In this document: piece after piece, positions 54,401 through 64,000 of the stretch
How positions within the stretch are numbered: the stretch's first letter is position 1
Layout: each line of letters begins with the position of its first letter
From: Rhynchopus euleeides
Taxonomy: Eukaryota; Euglenozoa; Diplonemea; Diplonemida; Diplonemidae
Assembly (NCBI GenBank): GCA_963210315.1
Contig: OY723281.1
Coordinates: forward strand, 62,001 to 126,000
Direction: 5' to 3'
Length of the DNA: 64,000 nucleotides
Notes under the pieces: generated by a model
Database searches by the model: none
Seen by the model: only the letters and a program-made list of their open reading frames with translations
What the model was told of the DNA's origin: nothing
Made by a program: the position numbers and the translations under genes

Positions 54401-56000
54401 CTGCAGTCGGACACCTCTGCCTAGGTCCTAAACACCCATTTCGGCACTCTCCTGCAGTCGGACACTTCTGCCTAGGTCCTAAACACCCATTTCAGCACTC
54501 TCCTGCAGTCGGACACCTCTGCCTAGGTCCTAAACACCCATTTCGGCACTCTCCTGCAGTCGGACACCTCTGCCTAGCTCCTAAACACCCATTTCGGCAC
54601 TCTCCTGCAGTCGGACACTTCTGCCTAGGTCCTAAACACCCATTTCAGCACTCTCCTGCAGTCGGACACCTCTGCCTAGGTCCTAAACACCCATTTCGGC
54701 ACTCTCCTGCAGTCGGACACTTCTGCCTAGGTCCTAAACACCCATTTCAGCACTCTCCTGCAGTCGGACACCTCTGCCTAGGTCCTAAACACCCATTTCA
54801 GCACTCTCCTGCAGTCGGACACTTCTGCCTAGGTCCTAAACACCCATTTCAGCACTCTCCTGCAGTCGGACACCTCTGCCTAGGTCCTAAACACCCATTT
54901 CGGCACTCTCCTGCAGTCGGACACTTCTGCCTAGGTCCTAAACACCCATTTCAGCACTCTCCTGCAGTCGGACACCTCTGCCTAGGTCCTAAACACCCAT
55001 TTCGGCACTCTCCTGCAGTCGGACACTTCTGCCTAGGTCCTAAACACCCATTTCAGCACTCTCCTGCAGTCGGACACCTCTGCCTAGGTCGTAAACACCC
55101 ATTTCAGCACTCTCCTGCAGTCGGACACCTCTGCCTAGGTCCTAAACACCCATTTCGGCACTCTCCTGCAGTCGGACACCTCTGCCTAGGTCCTAAACAC
55201 CCATTTCGGCACTCTCCTGCAGTCGGACACTTCTGCCTAGGTCCTAAACACCCATTTCAGCACTCTCCTGCAGTCGGACACTTCTGCCTAGGTCCTAAAC
55301 ACCCATTTCAGCACTCTCCTGCAGTCGGACACCTCTGCCTAGGTCCTAAACACCCATTTCGGCACTCTCCTGCAGTCGGATACTTCTGCCTAGGTCCTAA
55401 ACACCCATTTCAGCACTCTCCTGCAGTCGGACACTTCTGCCTAGGTCCTAAACACCCATTTCAGCACTCTCCTGCAGTCGGACACTTCTGCCTAGGTCCT
55501 AAACACCCATTTCGGCACTCTCCTGCAGTCGGACCCTTCTGCCTAATTCCTTAACACCCATTTCAGCACTCTCCTGTGGTCAGACACCTCTGCCTAAGTC
55601 CTAAACACCCATTTCAGCACTCTCCTGCAGTCGGACACTTCTGCCTAGGTCCTAAACACCCATTTCAGCACTCTCCTGCAGTCGGACACTTCTGCCTAGG
55701 TCCTAAACACCCATTTCAGCACTCTCCTGCAGTCGGACACCTCTGCCTAGGTCCTAAACACCCATTTCGGCACTCTCCTGCAGTCGGACACTTCTGCCTA
55801 GGTCCTAAACACCCATTTCAGCACTCTCCTGCAGTCGGACACTTCTGCCTAGGTCCTAAACACCCATTTCGGCACTCTCCTGCAGTCGGACCCTTCTGCC
55901 TAATTCCTTAACACCCATTTCAGCACTCTCCTGTGGTCAGACACCTCTGCCTAAGTCCTAAACACCCATTTCAGCACTCTCCTGCAGTCGGACACTTGTG
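42406..56000. repeat. 51-bp satellite array with higher-order structure
   Basis: About 266 tandem units of 51 bp, each with CTGCAG and CACCCATTT. Variation is confined to a few sites (CAGCAC/CGGCAC, CACTTC/CACCTC, GTCGG/GTCGC), and long stretches alternate as 102-bp dimers. A marker unit with CAGTGGG recurs at 42727, 45736, 49867 and 53590, spacings of 59, 81 and 73 units. A CTGTGGTCAG marker recurs at about 48537, 52260, 55575 and 55932. The blocks after 45.7, 49.9 and 53.6 kb are near copies. One plus frame is open for up to 926 codons because 51 is divisible by 3, but it has no ATG start. Confidence 0.95.
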
Positions 56001-56021
56001 CCTAACGAAATTCTCAGGTTA

Positions 56022-56379
56022 GCACAGGAGTATCTAGCCGTCGGCTTTTCGTCCTGCCCAACACCACACCTTCAGGAGGCGTGCACTCCAACACTCTTAA
56101 CAATGGAGGCATGCCCCTCACCACTCAGCTGCTGATGAGAGGAGCACCACACGTCAAGAACGTGCCAGGTACCACCTACTCACCAGGAGCTGCCCTGCCT
56201 TGGGAGCAGAGAATGGGGTTTAACATGCAGTAACCCCCCCAGACAGTGAAGTTGTGGTGTCTGGAGGGTCCCAAAACCCTTCGAAAACCCCCCAAAATAG
56301 GCCCAGAGGCCCCCCCAGGCCATTTTTCACCCAAAAAAGTGAAAATTTTGCACCCCAAAAAGTCGCCCAAAACCCATTT
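56022..56379. repeat. Direct repeat flanking the 51-bp array, right copy
   Basis: Near-identical to 41945-42310. A 9-bp difference (TATGTTAAA missing) and scattered substitutions distinguish them. It contains an M module (56107-56226) with the small perfect hairpin CACGTCAAGAACGTG. Confidence 0.8.
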
Positions 56380-56384
56380 GCGTC

Positions 56385-56802
56385 GCTTCTGCGGTTGGCA
56401 GAGATGCCCACGAAATCGCTGGGCTCGAGTCCCACCTGCAGGCCGCCGTCCGCCTGACGGCACCCCTCGCATCGCTGCTCCAGAAGTACTGCGATGCGCA
56501 GCTGGGTGTGCCAACGGCGTGCCCCTGTCGACGCAGTGCACACCGACATTGAGAATGTCATCGAGAAAGTGTCTGAGGTGGGGAAGTACGACCCCCCAGT
56601 GCCCGGCAGGGGAGCCTGGGCTGGCGACCGCATGCGCAGAAGGTGGGACGGCACGGAATCAGGGAAGTCCTTCTGGTTTGCGGTCCGCCGTCTGTGCCCG
56701 AGCGCGTACGGCCGCATGAGTCGTAGGGGTGTCAGAACCCCGGTGCCACCTCCCCTCTGTTTCGGGGAGGTCACGAGCGGGGCCTGGGTGATCTACGACT
56801 AG
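56385..56802 (+). pseudogene. Degraded gene fragment of unknown family
   Basis: The plus frame reads GRDAHEIAGLESHLQAAV and on to QKYCDAQLGV, then continues in another phase with DIENVIEKVSEVGKYDPPVPG through SFWFAVRRLCPS to a stop at 56802. Both segments look coding and are separated by one apparent frameshift near 56525. No family recognised. The start is cut by the repeat at 56379. Confidence 0.35.
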
Positions 56803-57223
56803 GCCACCACGTTCCGAGGGTGTGCTGGATTTCTGGGGGGGGCGAACCGGGCTGCTACACTCCTCTCTGCTCTCGGGTGTCTGCTGCTTGTCGAGCGACA
56901 GGCACGGCGGAAGCCATTTTTCTTTGTACAGTCGACAGAGAATCGCAGTGCCCAATGTCATGTGCAGGCAACAGGGATTTGTCAAGTGTGTTTCCTCAGC
57001 TCGGTACAGGAGGCGAATCTCCAAAGGAAAATAGGAGGGGGAAAAAAACGGCCGTTTTTTCGCCAACAAAACATGAAAACGGCCGTTTTTATATTTCGGT
57101 AGCGGGAACTGAGGTAGTGAATTCTCAGAAAATCCACTCCCTCCATGACGGCCGTTATGACACTATGGCATAGTCAAATAATAGTGCCTTTTTGAAACGG
57201 GCATTTATAAAGTTTTTTCCGCT
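56803..57223. other. Spacer with repeated ACGGCCGT palindromes
   Basis: No gene seen. AAAACGGCCGTTTT occurs twice (about 57046-57059 and 57075-57088) and a third GACGGCCGTTATGA lies near 57147. These may be a protein-binding site; this is inferred only from repetition. Confidence 0.35.
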
Positions 57224-57646
57224 GAATAATCGTGGGGTGCACGATTATTCACTTTTGGCTATTTTCGGTCAGTTGTGGAAGAAAAATGAGCAATTTTCCC
57301 CGCAGAAATTTCAAAAAACTCGTTCTTTTGAATGTTGGGAGCCCGTGCGGATCGTGGTGGGGTCATTTCGACCATGGGGTGTCTGTCTTCACCCGTGACT
57401 GGTCGTCACCATTTTGGCTCATATTCGTCCACATGTCCGGCCTTGTGCCCCCAGTTTCAACACGAAAATGAGCCCAGACGGTGACTGCCAGTAAGGGGTG
57501 AAGACAGACACCCCATGGCCAAAATGACCCCACTACGATCCGCACAGATTCCAAATATGCAAACGGACGAGGTTTTTGCGATGTTTGTCCCCAGAACTGA
57601 CCAGAAAACTTGCAAAAGTGAATAATCGTGCACCCCACGATTATTC
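57224..57646. mobile_element. Fold-back inverted-repeat element, 423 bp
   Basis: Ends GAATAATCGTGGGGTGCACG and its complement. Arms of roughly 200 bp are imperfectly complementary around a short centre near 57440 (for example GGTGTCTGTCTTCACC against GGTGAAGACAGACACC). No ORF of note. A partial related end (GGAGTGCACGATTATTTG) lies at 57714-57731. Target duplication not evident. Confidence 0.65.
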
Positions 57647-58128
57647 CCCCCCGCCAACTTTTTGACTTTTTTTGGGCCCCTCAATTATACCCGCCCGTTC
57701 GCCAATTAATAGTGGAGTGCACGATTATTTGCCCCCCCCCAGTAAGCAGCAGCCATTTATTTCGCCGGGTTTTGCCGAAACTATGCGTCTGCAAATCAGT
57801 CGGGGGAGAGAAGAACCAGCGGGGATTCGTCGATCGCGAGAACACCCCAAACAAAAGACATGCCCGGTAGCGAAAGCGAAGACAGACTGGCGGGTTAAAG
57901 CCTTGTCTGGCCGAAGATTCCCCACCCGTCACCCGTTGGTTCAGGGCGGGAGTTGCCTCCCTTTCCCTTACACTTACACCGTAGCTTCCGTCCTGTAGCG
58001 AAAGCGACGACATATCTCAGGAAAAAGGCCTTCCACGTGTTGTGTCAAACTGTGGTCAGTTGGCCTCCTTGTTGTGACGCGACTCGCTTTTCTGCACTTC
58101 CAAGCGACCCTCACTTGGCATGCTGCAC
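57647..58128. other. Flank downstream of WD40 gene J; repeat recurring at window end
   Basis: 57743 to about 57930 (TAAGCAGCAGCCATTTATTT onward) recurs at 63813-64000 with few changes, so a further duplicated unit probably begins at the right edge. No gene recognised. Confidence 0.5.
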
Positions 58129-59253
58129 TCAGGGTGAAACAGAAGACACAGCACACACAGAGACTGAAGTTTCGTTTGCTGGTGTGAAGACCCACCTCCC
58201 GCAGAGGCTGAGTGCAACACCGTAACCCTTTGAGTCCACCTTCCCCAGACACTCACCTGTGCTGAGGCTGTGCAGTGTGGTGGTGGACCAGGTTTTCACT
58301 GCAACGACATCACCTGGCTGTGACACAGCAAGTGCGGAGGGAGAGTCGTTCAGTTGCACAGTCCGCAGGCAGCTGAGGGAGGTTGTGCACCACACCTTGA
58401 ATGACTTGTCCCAAGAGCACGACACCAGGTGCTGCTCGTCCTGAGTCAGGGCGCTGCCCGTCACCCAATTAGTGTGCCCATCCAGGGTGTGTGTGTGTGA
58501 GAGGGTGCTGATGTCCCACACACGGATGGTCTTGTCCCGTGACCCGCTGAAGATCCTCGTGCCCGACACAGCAATGCTGTTAACCTGGCTGTGACCCTCC
58601 GGCACTGTGGCGCTCGGTGTGCCCTTCAAGTCCCACACACGCACTTTGCCTGAGTCGTCTCCGGACACCAGACGTCCGCAGTGTGTCCACGCTGCACTAC
58701 ACACGCGGGTGTTGTTGTGGTGCATCATGCACACCTCCTCCCAAGTTGAAGTAAGCCACACGCAGATGGTGCCGTCACGAGAGCACGTTGCCAACCACGT
58801 CCCACAGACAGAGAACGCTGCGTGAGTAATAATCCCGTCGCCGTGTGTGAAGTCCGCCACCACAGCAGCGGTGCTGGTGTCAAACACAGTGATGTGTCCG
58901 TTGAGGTAACCCACAGCACACAGCATCCCACACCTCGACAGTGTGATGCGCTCTATATCGTCGCCATGGGTCGATGAGTAGACTGCGGGAGCCTTGACGA
59001 TGGGCCAGCGTGGGACGAGCTGGACAGCACCCCCGTCCTCCAGACCCGTGTCGGCAACGCGCTGTGCATCGTCCAGCTCCTCCTCACACCCTTCGATGTG
59101 TGCTGCGACGTTTTCAGCCTCGCGGACTGGGTTGATAGAACCCGGGAACATCTCGTTGAGCGCATCCGCCTTCAGCCCGACCACGGTCCCGCCTTCCGGA
59201 ACACCGACGACACAGCTGTCTCCGGTCCCCGTGTGAAGAACAGAGACATCCAT
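58129..59253 (-). CDS. WD40 beta-propeller protein J
   Basis: 374 residues from ATG 59253 (MDVSVLHTGTG) to the family end AVSSVSP. The N-terminal 75 residues are a conserved cap with an acidic stretch (EGCEEELDDAQRV). Then come WD-type blades ending ITVFDT, ICVWLTS, VRVWDLKG, IRVWDIST, FKVWCTTS and two degenerate ones, about seven in all, which would close a propeller. WD40 propellers are binding scaffolds; no enzymatic domain is present. The frame is open upstream through KPEQLVAKI to a likely splice acceptor (CATTCTTCAG), so an upstream exon may exist. Variable-window residues differ from all other copies (GDDIERI, DGIITHA, NWVTGSA). Confidence 0.8.
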   Translation of the reverse strand: MDVSVLHTGTGDSCVVGVPEGGTVVGLKADALNEMFPGSINPVREAENVAAHIEGCEEELDDAQRVADTGLEDGGAVQLVPRWPIVKAPAVYSSTHGDDIERITLSRCGMLCAVGYLNGHITVFDTSTAAVVADFTHGDGIITHAAFSVCGTWLATCSRDGTICVWLTSTWEEVCMMHHNNTRVCSAAWTHCGRLVSGDDSGKVRVWDLKGTPSATVPEGHSQVNSIAVSGTRIFSGSRDKTIRVWDISTLSHTHTLDGHTNWVTGSALTQDEQHLVSCSWDKSFKVWCTTSLSCLRTVQLNDSPSALAVSQPGDVVAVKTWSTTTLHSLSTGECLGKVDSKGYGVALSLCGRWVFTPANETSVSVCAVSSVSP

Positions 59254-60114
59254 GATCTTGGCGACCAGCTGCTCAGGCTTTCTGAAGAATGTGGGGGTGG
59301 GTGCAGTGTGCGGTGGTGGGGATGGGGATCAAACACAGTGCACCCGCATCGTTGCACACAACAGCAGGGAGGGTAGCGCAACCGAGTTCGACGGCGGTCC
59401 CCCATCGAACCCAATGTGCACACCCGCAGCTGCGGAAGCAATGACGTCACCTGTCTCTGATGTGAACCCGACCCGGCTGCTTGTGGAGGTGCCCCCCTCC
59501 GGCACCAGCAGCTGTCAGCAAGAGAGGTGCCTCGCTCGAGAGTGCTGAGAAGTGAGCCCCTCACAGAACGACAGGGAGACTGTGTTGCCCCCTCCCCCCA
59601 CACAGCCTCCGACAGGCTGTTGTGTTGTGTGACGAAAGGTGGTCTTCGCCCTGACCACCACAGCACTGCCTGTGCGACAATGTGACAAATGCAGGGAACA
59701 GGTTGGGACACTGAGGGGGCACTCAGGGTGAAACGACACACCACACGGTGAACAACAGTGTCCCCTCATGGGGTCACTTCAGGAGGCGGTATGAATCAGA
59801 GGGCAACAATGGATGGGGTGAGGAGGGAAGTTGTCTGCAGTAGAACTGTCGATACGTACGGGGGACCCGTGAGGAAACCGCCACCGAAGCCGGACTGCTG
59901 AATGGTGGTGAGTGTCCTCAGAGGTTCCCTTCCAACCTTGCTGGCAGCACTACGGCAAGTGGTAAAACACACACAAATGGTAAGAGAGGGCAGCCCACCC
60001 AAAATCAGTCTCCTCACCCACGATACTCCCTCAGATCTAGCCTCCCAGTGACCCCCCAAGACGCACCAAAGGTGCTTCAACTAGTTGACTAACAATGGGG
60101 GACTTCGCCCTGTG
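59254..60114. other. Spacer between WD40 genes J and K
   Basis: No gene recognised. Near-identical to 23605-24469. Confidence 0.4.
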
Positions 60115-60351
60115 TCACTGTGTGTTGAAACCAGTTTGAAGGTCCTCGAGTGCCATTTCCCTGTCCAGCCCCCCCGTGACCAGTGTGTCGTCATATTTCG
60201 TTGATTGGTCCTCAGACACATTGAGGTATGTATAATGTCCACTGTGCATGGTAGGTCCATGGCGCATCACAGGAAGAAATAACACCGTCAAAAGTAAGAA
60301 AGTGTGAGATCCTGGTGAGAAACGCGAGGCGCTACACAAAACGTGACACAA
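60115..60351 (-). pseudogene. USP catalytic His-box fragment downstream of WD40 gene K
   Basis: Same as 24470-24706 (RHGPTMHSGHYTYLNV, then YDDTLVT) with a single Ala-to-Gly difference near the start. It lies about 110 nt after the gene K stop. No catalytic Cys segment found. Confidence 0.6.
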
Positions 60352-60460
60352 GCTGACACAGCTTGGCAGCAGTTTGAGAGAGAGCAGAACTCAAATATGC
60401 AAGCGGATGCAACGCGACGGCAAACACGAAGACAGGGAACAGGGTGACGAGACACTGCAC

Positions 60461-62048
60461 TCAGGGTGAAACGGAAGACACAGCACACACGGTGACTGAA
60501 GTTTCGTTCGTTGGTGTGAAGACCCACCTCCCGCAGAGGCTGAGTGCAACACCAAAACCTTCTGGGTCCACCTTCCCCAGACACTCTCCTGTGCTGAGGC
60601 GATACAGTGGGGTGGTGGTCTCAGTCTGGTCATCATTGCCAGTCAGCACTGCAACAACATCACGTGGCTGTGACACAGCAAGTGAGCCGGCAAGGCCATC
60701 CAGTTGCACAGTACGCAGGCAGCTGAGGGAGGTTCTGCACCACACCTTGAGTGACTTGTCCCAAGAGCACGACACCAGGTGCTGCTCGTCCTGAGTCAGG
60801 GCGATGCCCGTCACCGCATCAGTATGCCCATCCAGGGTGTGTGTGTGTGTGAGGGTGCTGATGTCCCACACACGGATGGTCTTGTCCCGTGACCCGCTGA
60901 AGATCCTCGTGCCCGACACAGCAATGGTGTAAACAGTCTTGCTGTGACCCTCCAGCACTGTGGCGCTCGGTGTGCCCTTCAAGTCCCACACACGCACTTT
61001 GCCTGATTCGTCTCCGGACACCAGACGTCCGCAGTGTGTCCACGCTGCACTGTACACCGTGATGTTGTGGTGCAGCATGCACACCTCCTCCCAAGTTGAA
61101 GTCAGCCACACGCAGATGGTGCCGTCAGTAGAGCACGTTGCCAACCACGTCCCACAGACAGAGAACGCTGTGCAAGGAATAATATTGCTGCCGTGTGTTA
61201 AGTCCGCCACCACAGCAGCGGTGGTGGTGTCAAACACAGTGATGTGTCCGTTGGAGTAACCCACAGCACACAGCGTCCCACAACTCGACAGTGTGATGCA
61301 GGATATCTCGTCGCCATAGGTCGATGAGTACACTGCGGGAGCCTTGACGATGGGCCAGCGTGGGACGAGCTGGACAGCACCCCCGTCCTCCAGACCCGTG
61401 TCGGAAACGCGCTGTGCATCGTCCAGCTCCTCCTCACACCCTTCGATGTGTGCTGCGACGTTTTCAGCCTCACGGACTGGGTTGATAGAACCCGGGAACA
61501 TCTCGTTCAGCGCATCCGCCTTCAGCCCGACCACGGTCCCGCCTTCCGGAACACCGACGACACAGCTGTCTCCGGTCCCCGTGTGACGCACAGTCACATC
61601 CACGGTGGGGCCGTCCATACCTGTGGTGGTGGTGGTTGGGAGGAGGTGAGGTGTCGAGATGGTTGTCGGCTCGCAAGCTTGCACACAACCAGAACAAGTC
61701 ACGCACAGCTCAAGTGCGGAAGAACTATCAGAAGGCAACTCTCCTTTCCAGCCACAACAGTTCTGATGACACGAAACTTGTTCCTCGCATTGGTGCTGCC
61801 ATACTCTTGCTGCTGGGTTCGACACCTGCGGGCTCTGTGGGGTTGGTGGCGAGCACCTTCTCCACGACTGGGCCCCCCTCCGCCGCGATGCCCCCCTCCA
61901 GGGACCCACCCACAGCACCCGGGGTCGCAGGCGATTGCACCGGGCAGGCCGTGACGCGACGCCGCTTCGACGCGCTCTGTGGGGGAGTGCCCGGCTCCGC
62001 TGCGGGGGGCGTCACGCACCTCCCCTTCTTCCCGCCCCTCGCAGACAT
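60461..62048 (-). CDS. WD40 beta-propeller protein K, two exons
   Basis: Exon 1: 62048-61778 (MSARGGKKGRC, basic SKRRRV, then Pro/Gly/Ala-rich). Intron: 61621-61777, 157 nt, starting GTTTCG and ending CCACAG. Exon 2: 61620-60461. Joined length is 1431 nt, 476 codons plus stop, with phase kept across the junction (GTS then MDGPTVDV). Exon 2 has the family cap and about seven blades (ITVFDT, ICVWLTS, VRVWDLKG, IRVWDIST, LKVWCRTS). The intron is inferred from the same GT and AG positions in gene F and from the non-triplet indel in gene B. The N-terminal basic patch may direct it to the nucleus. Most complete family member in the window. Confidence 0.75.
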
Positions 62049-63501
62049 GGTGACGGGAGGAGGCTGTGTGGGTGGTGGTGTGCGCGTGGGGTGGTGTGCC
62101 CCACACGCCCTGCTGCGGTGGTGGCGCTGTGTGTGTTCAGCAATGATGATACAACATGCTAGCACACAAGGCAGGGCGGGAGGAATGCGGGCAATTCGCG
62201 CCTGGGCAGAGGGGCTGGGGGGGTCAAGGTCTGCGTTACTGTACGGCATTCACACACATCGCCTGTTGGGCAGTCACGTGAAGTGCGTCCGCCTGAGGTC
62301 TGGAAGTGGCAGCCTTTGAGCAGTGCCTTCATCCCTTCCACCCATCCTCCCTCCCCGCTCTCCCCCCCACCTCACCGCATCTATGTATCCCGCCGACAAA
62401 CTGGTCTGGGCAAAAAGACCCCCAAAGCCCGAAAAAGACGCAAAGCAAATCAAGGGTTGCTGGGTTTCTTTTGCTCCCCAAGTCTCCCGCACAGTCAGAC
62501 TACCTTTTGGAGGAAACTTCTCGCGACAGGGGCGTGGAACTTCAGCGAACATGCCGAAGAACAGAAGAACAACTGCCGCGAGTGAAGCTACCCTCACCCC
62601 ACCCCCACTCCTCTCCCCTACACGGTGGTCTCCCGCACAGTCAGACTACACCTTTTTGAGCGGTAGTTACAGCGGGGGTGGGTACCCCCGCTTAGCGGGG
62701 GTCACACTGCCCCTCAGCGGGGGTCTAAGCGGCGCCTGACTGCCGCTTTTCGGGGGTCTGACCCCGGCTCAGACCCCCGCTCCAAGGGGCGGGAGCCCAC
62801 CGTGCACCCTGGAAAGCTGATCACTTGCACCTGCTCGACGGATAGGCGTGCACCGCAGCCTGCATACTTTTCTGCCCCTTCTAAAAATAACGGGCGGTTT
62901 TGTTACCTTCTCGTCTATTCGCTGCTTTTTACCCCACCCCACACCCCACAGTCTCTCATAGGGGGTCTTCGCTGGTCGTTATCCTTCGTCAATCTTCGTC
63001 ACTTTTCACAGAATTCAACAGGAAATGCACCAAAATGCATTGACAAACACCCCATCGCAAAAACCTCAACGCTTCTCTTTTTGCTTAGTGCAGGTTCGCC
63101 CCGGGTGGCGAACACTGATGTTGCGTCTCGCTGCTTGTCACCTTGTCACACGCGTGGATCTTTCAAAAGTATCCCAGGTCGCACCGAGCACACGCTGCTT
63201 TGATGTAATCTGGACACTGCGGGAACTCTTCATTGTTCAGTGCAGGCCTACGCCGAGCGAATTCTGGCGGCAACCAAATCCCACCCACATTGTTCCCCAT
63301 CTCCACCACTCCACCCCCAACACAAACACACAGCAAGCGTGGCCTTTCTTGAGTAGCGTCGAGCACAGCCACGCGGCAACACGTTAATCTTGTTAGACTG
63401 TATGACGCACCGAGCGAACTCTGGTGCTGCCTCCACTTCACACATACACACACACGCGGACCTTTCATGTTAGTGTAGACACACACCGAGCACTCGCCCT
63501 T
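62049..63501. other. Intergenic region, duplicate of 26894-28346
   Basis: No gene recognised. Contains the same GC hairpins (about 62671-62778) and degenerate MITE (62963-63067). Confidence 0.5.
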
Positions 63502-64000
63502 GGTGTGGTCCCCACTGTCACACCTCCCACCACCGGGGCAACCAGGTATCCAGCCTCTGGAAAAACCCCACGAAAAATCTTTATACCCTTCCCCCTCCCC
63601 CCTTCCTCTTCACCGATTGGGTAGATGTTTCATGACAATAACAGAACAGAACGAATGGGGTGAACGGCTTGCAAGTGAAGTGCGACGTGTGCGTGTGTGG
63701 GAAGTGGCGTAGGCAAGCGGCAGTAAATGGGAGGGAGGGAGGGATGGTGGTGGTAAGCTGTGCACGAGGAGCTGTGGGACGGGGTCGCGGGGGTTGCGGG
63801 TTTGCGACGGGGTTAAGCAGCAGCCATTTATTTCGCCGGGTTTTGCCGAAACTATGCGACTGCAAATCAGTCGGGGGAGAGAAGAACCAGCGGGGATTCG
63901 TCGATCGCGAGAACACCCCAAACAAAAGACATGCCCGGTAGCGAAAGCGAAGACAGACTGGTGGGTTAAAGCCTTGTCTGGCCGAAGATTCCCCACCCGT
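63502..64000. other. Unique flank then repeat at window edge
   Basis: 63502-63812 shows no recognisable gene. 63813-64000 repeats 57743-57930 and runs off the edge. Confidence 0.45.

Larger units (their letters stand above)
59199..63501. repeat. Segmental duplication, copy 2
   Basis: Counterpart of 23550-28346, shorter by about 490 bp because gene K lacks the partial duplication of gene F. It carries the start of J, the spacer, the USP fragment, gene K and the GC-hairpin intergenic region. Confidence 0.8.

Noticed and set aside
42727..55911. Open frames of up to 926 codons with a 17-residue repeat (HFCLGPKHPFQHSPAVG type)
   Set aside because: The unit is 51 bp, so any stop-free frame stays open through the array. 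Only GTG starts are available, no flanking coding sequence exists, and variation does not favour silent changes.
42406..56000. CRISPR array
   Set aside because: Units are contiguous with no unique spacers, in a eukaryotic context without cas genes.
42040..56226. Hammerhead ribozyme (CTGATGAG seen in or opposite the M module)
   Set aside because: No GAAA core segment and no closing stem at the right spacing; PLE-associated hammerheads were sought at element ends without success.

Overview
This is eukaryotic DNA, most likely from a unicellular protist. I cannot name the species from sequence alone. The proteins are eukaryotic in type (WD40 beta-propellers, ubiquitin-specific proteases, a Penelope-like reverse transcriptase, a hAT transposase). 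A 157-nt GT-AG intron can be read consistently in two paralogs, and an AATAAA signal lies near the end of a retroelement. No tRNA, rRNA, CRISPR array or bacterial operon was recognised. The window is gene-poor, repeat-dominated accessory sequence.

Layout. (1) 0-28 kb and 38.7-64 kb hold a dispersed family of WD40 propeller genes, nearly all on the minus strand, at about 2.7-3.5, 7.4-9.1, 9.8-10.3 plus 20.8-21.4 (one gene split by an insertion), 22.0-23.6, 24.8-26.9, 38.7-39.3, 58.1-59.3 and 60.5-62.0 kb. Only the last two look intact. Framework codons are almost identical between paralogs, while short windows at equivalent blade positions differ strongly. (2) Four copies of one Penelope-like retroelement (PLE) family sit in or next to these genes (1-2680, 5956-6942, 10290-20771, 33961-38750). 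They carry a GIY-YIG endonuclease ORF, a reverse transcriptase ORF, and a ubiquitin-specific protease (USP) plus coiled-coil ORF. No single copy has all three. (3) 29.3-33.1 kb holds an intact 1263-aa ORF in which a USP domain is fused to a TTF/BED-like zinc finger and a hAT transposase. (4) 42.4-56.0 kb is a 13.6-kb array of a 51-bp repeat with higher-order structure, bounded by about 360-bp direct repeats. (5) Small inverted-repeat elements, a 44/47-bp minisatellite and homopolymer G/C tracts fill the rest. A segment of about 4.8 kb (23.55-28.35 kb) is duplicated at 59.2-63.5 kb.

How the parts relate. The WD40 genes are the local substrate. PLE copies insert into them, one with a clear 13-bp target duplication, and later elements nest inside those insertions. 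Two unrelated transposon classes here encode deubiquitinase domains, and a third USP remnant lies just downstream of two WD40 genes. My reading is a repeat-rich locus where a hypervariable propeller family is being duplicated, converted and broken while the mobile elements carry deubiquitinases. The protein domains and repeat structures are seen directly; their biological meaning is inference.
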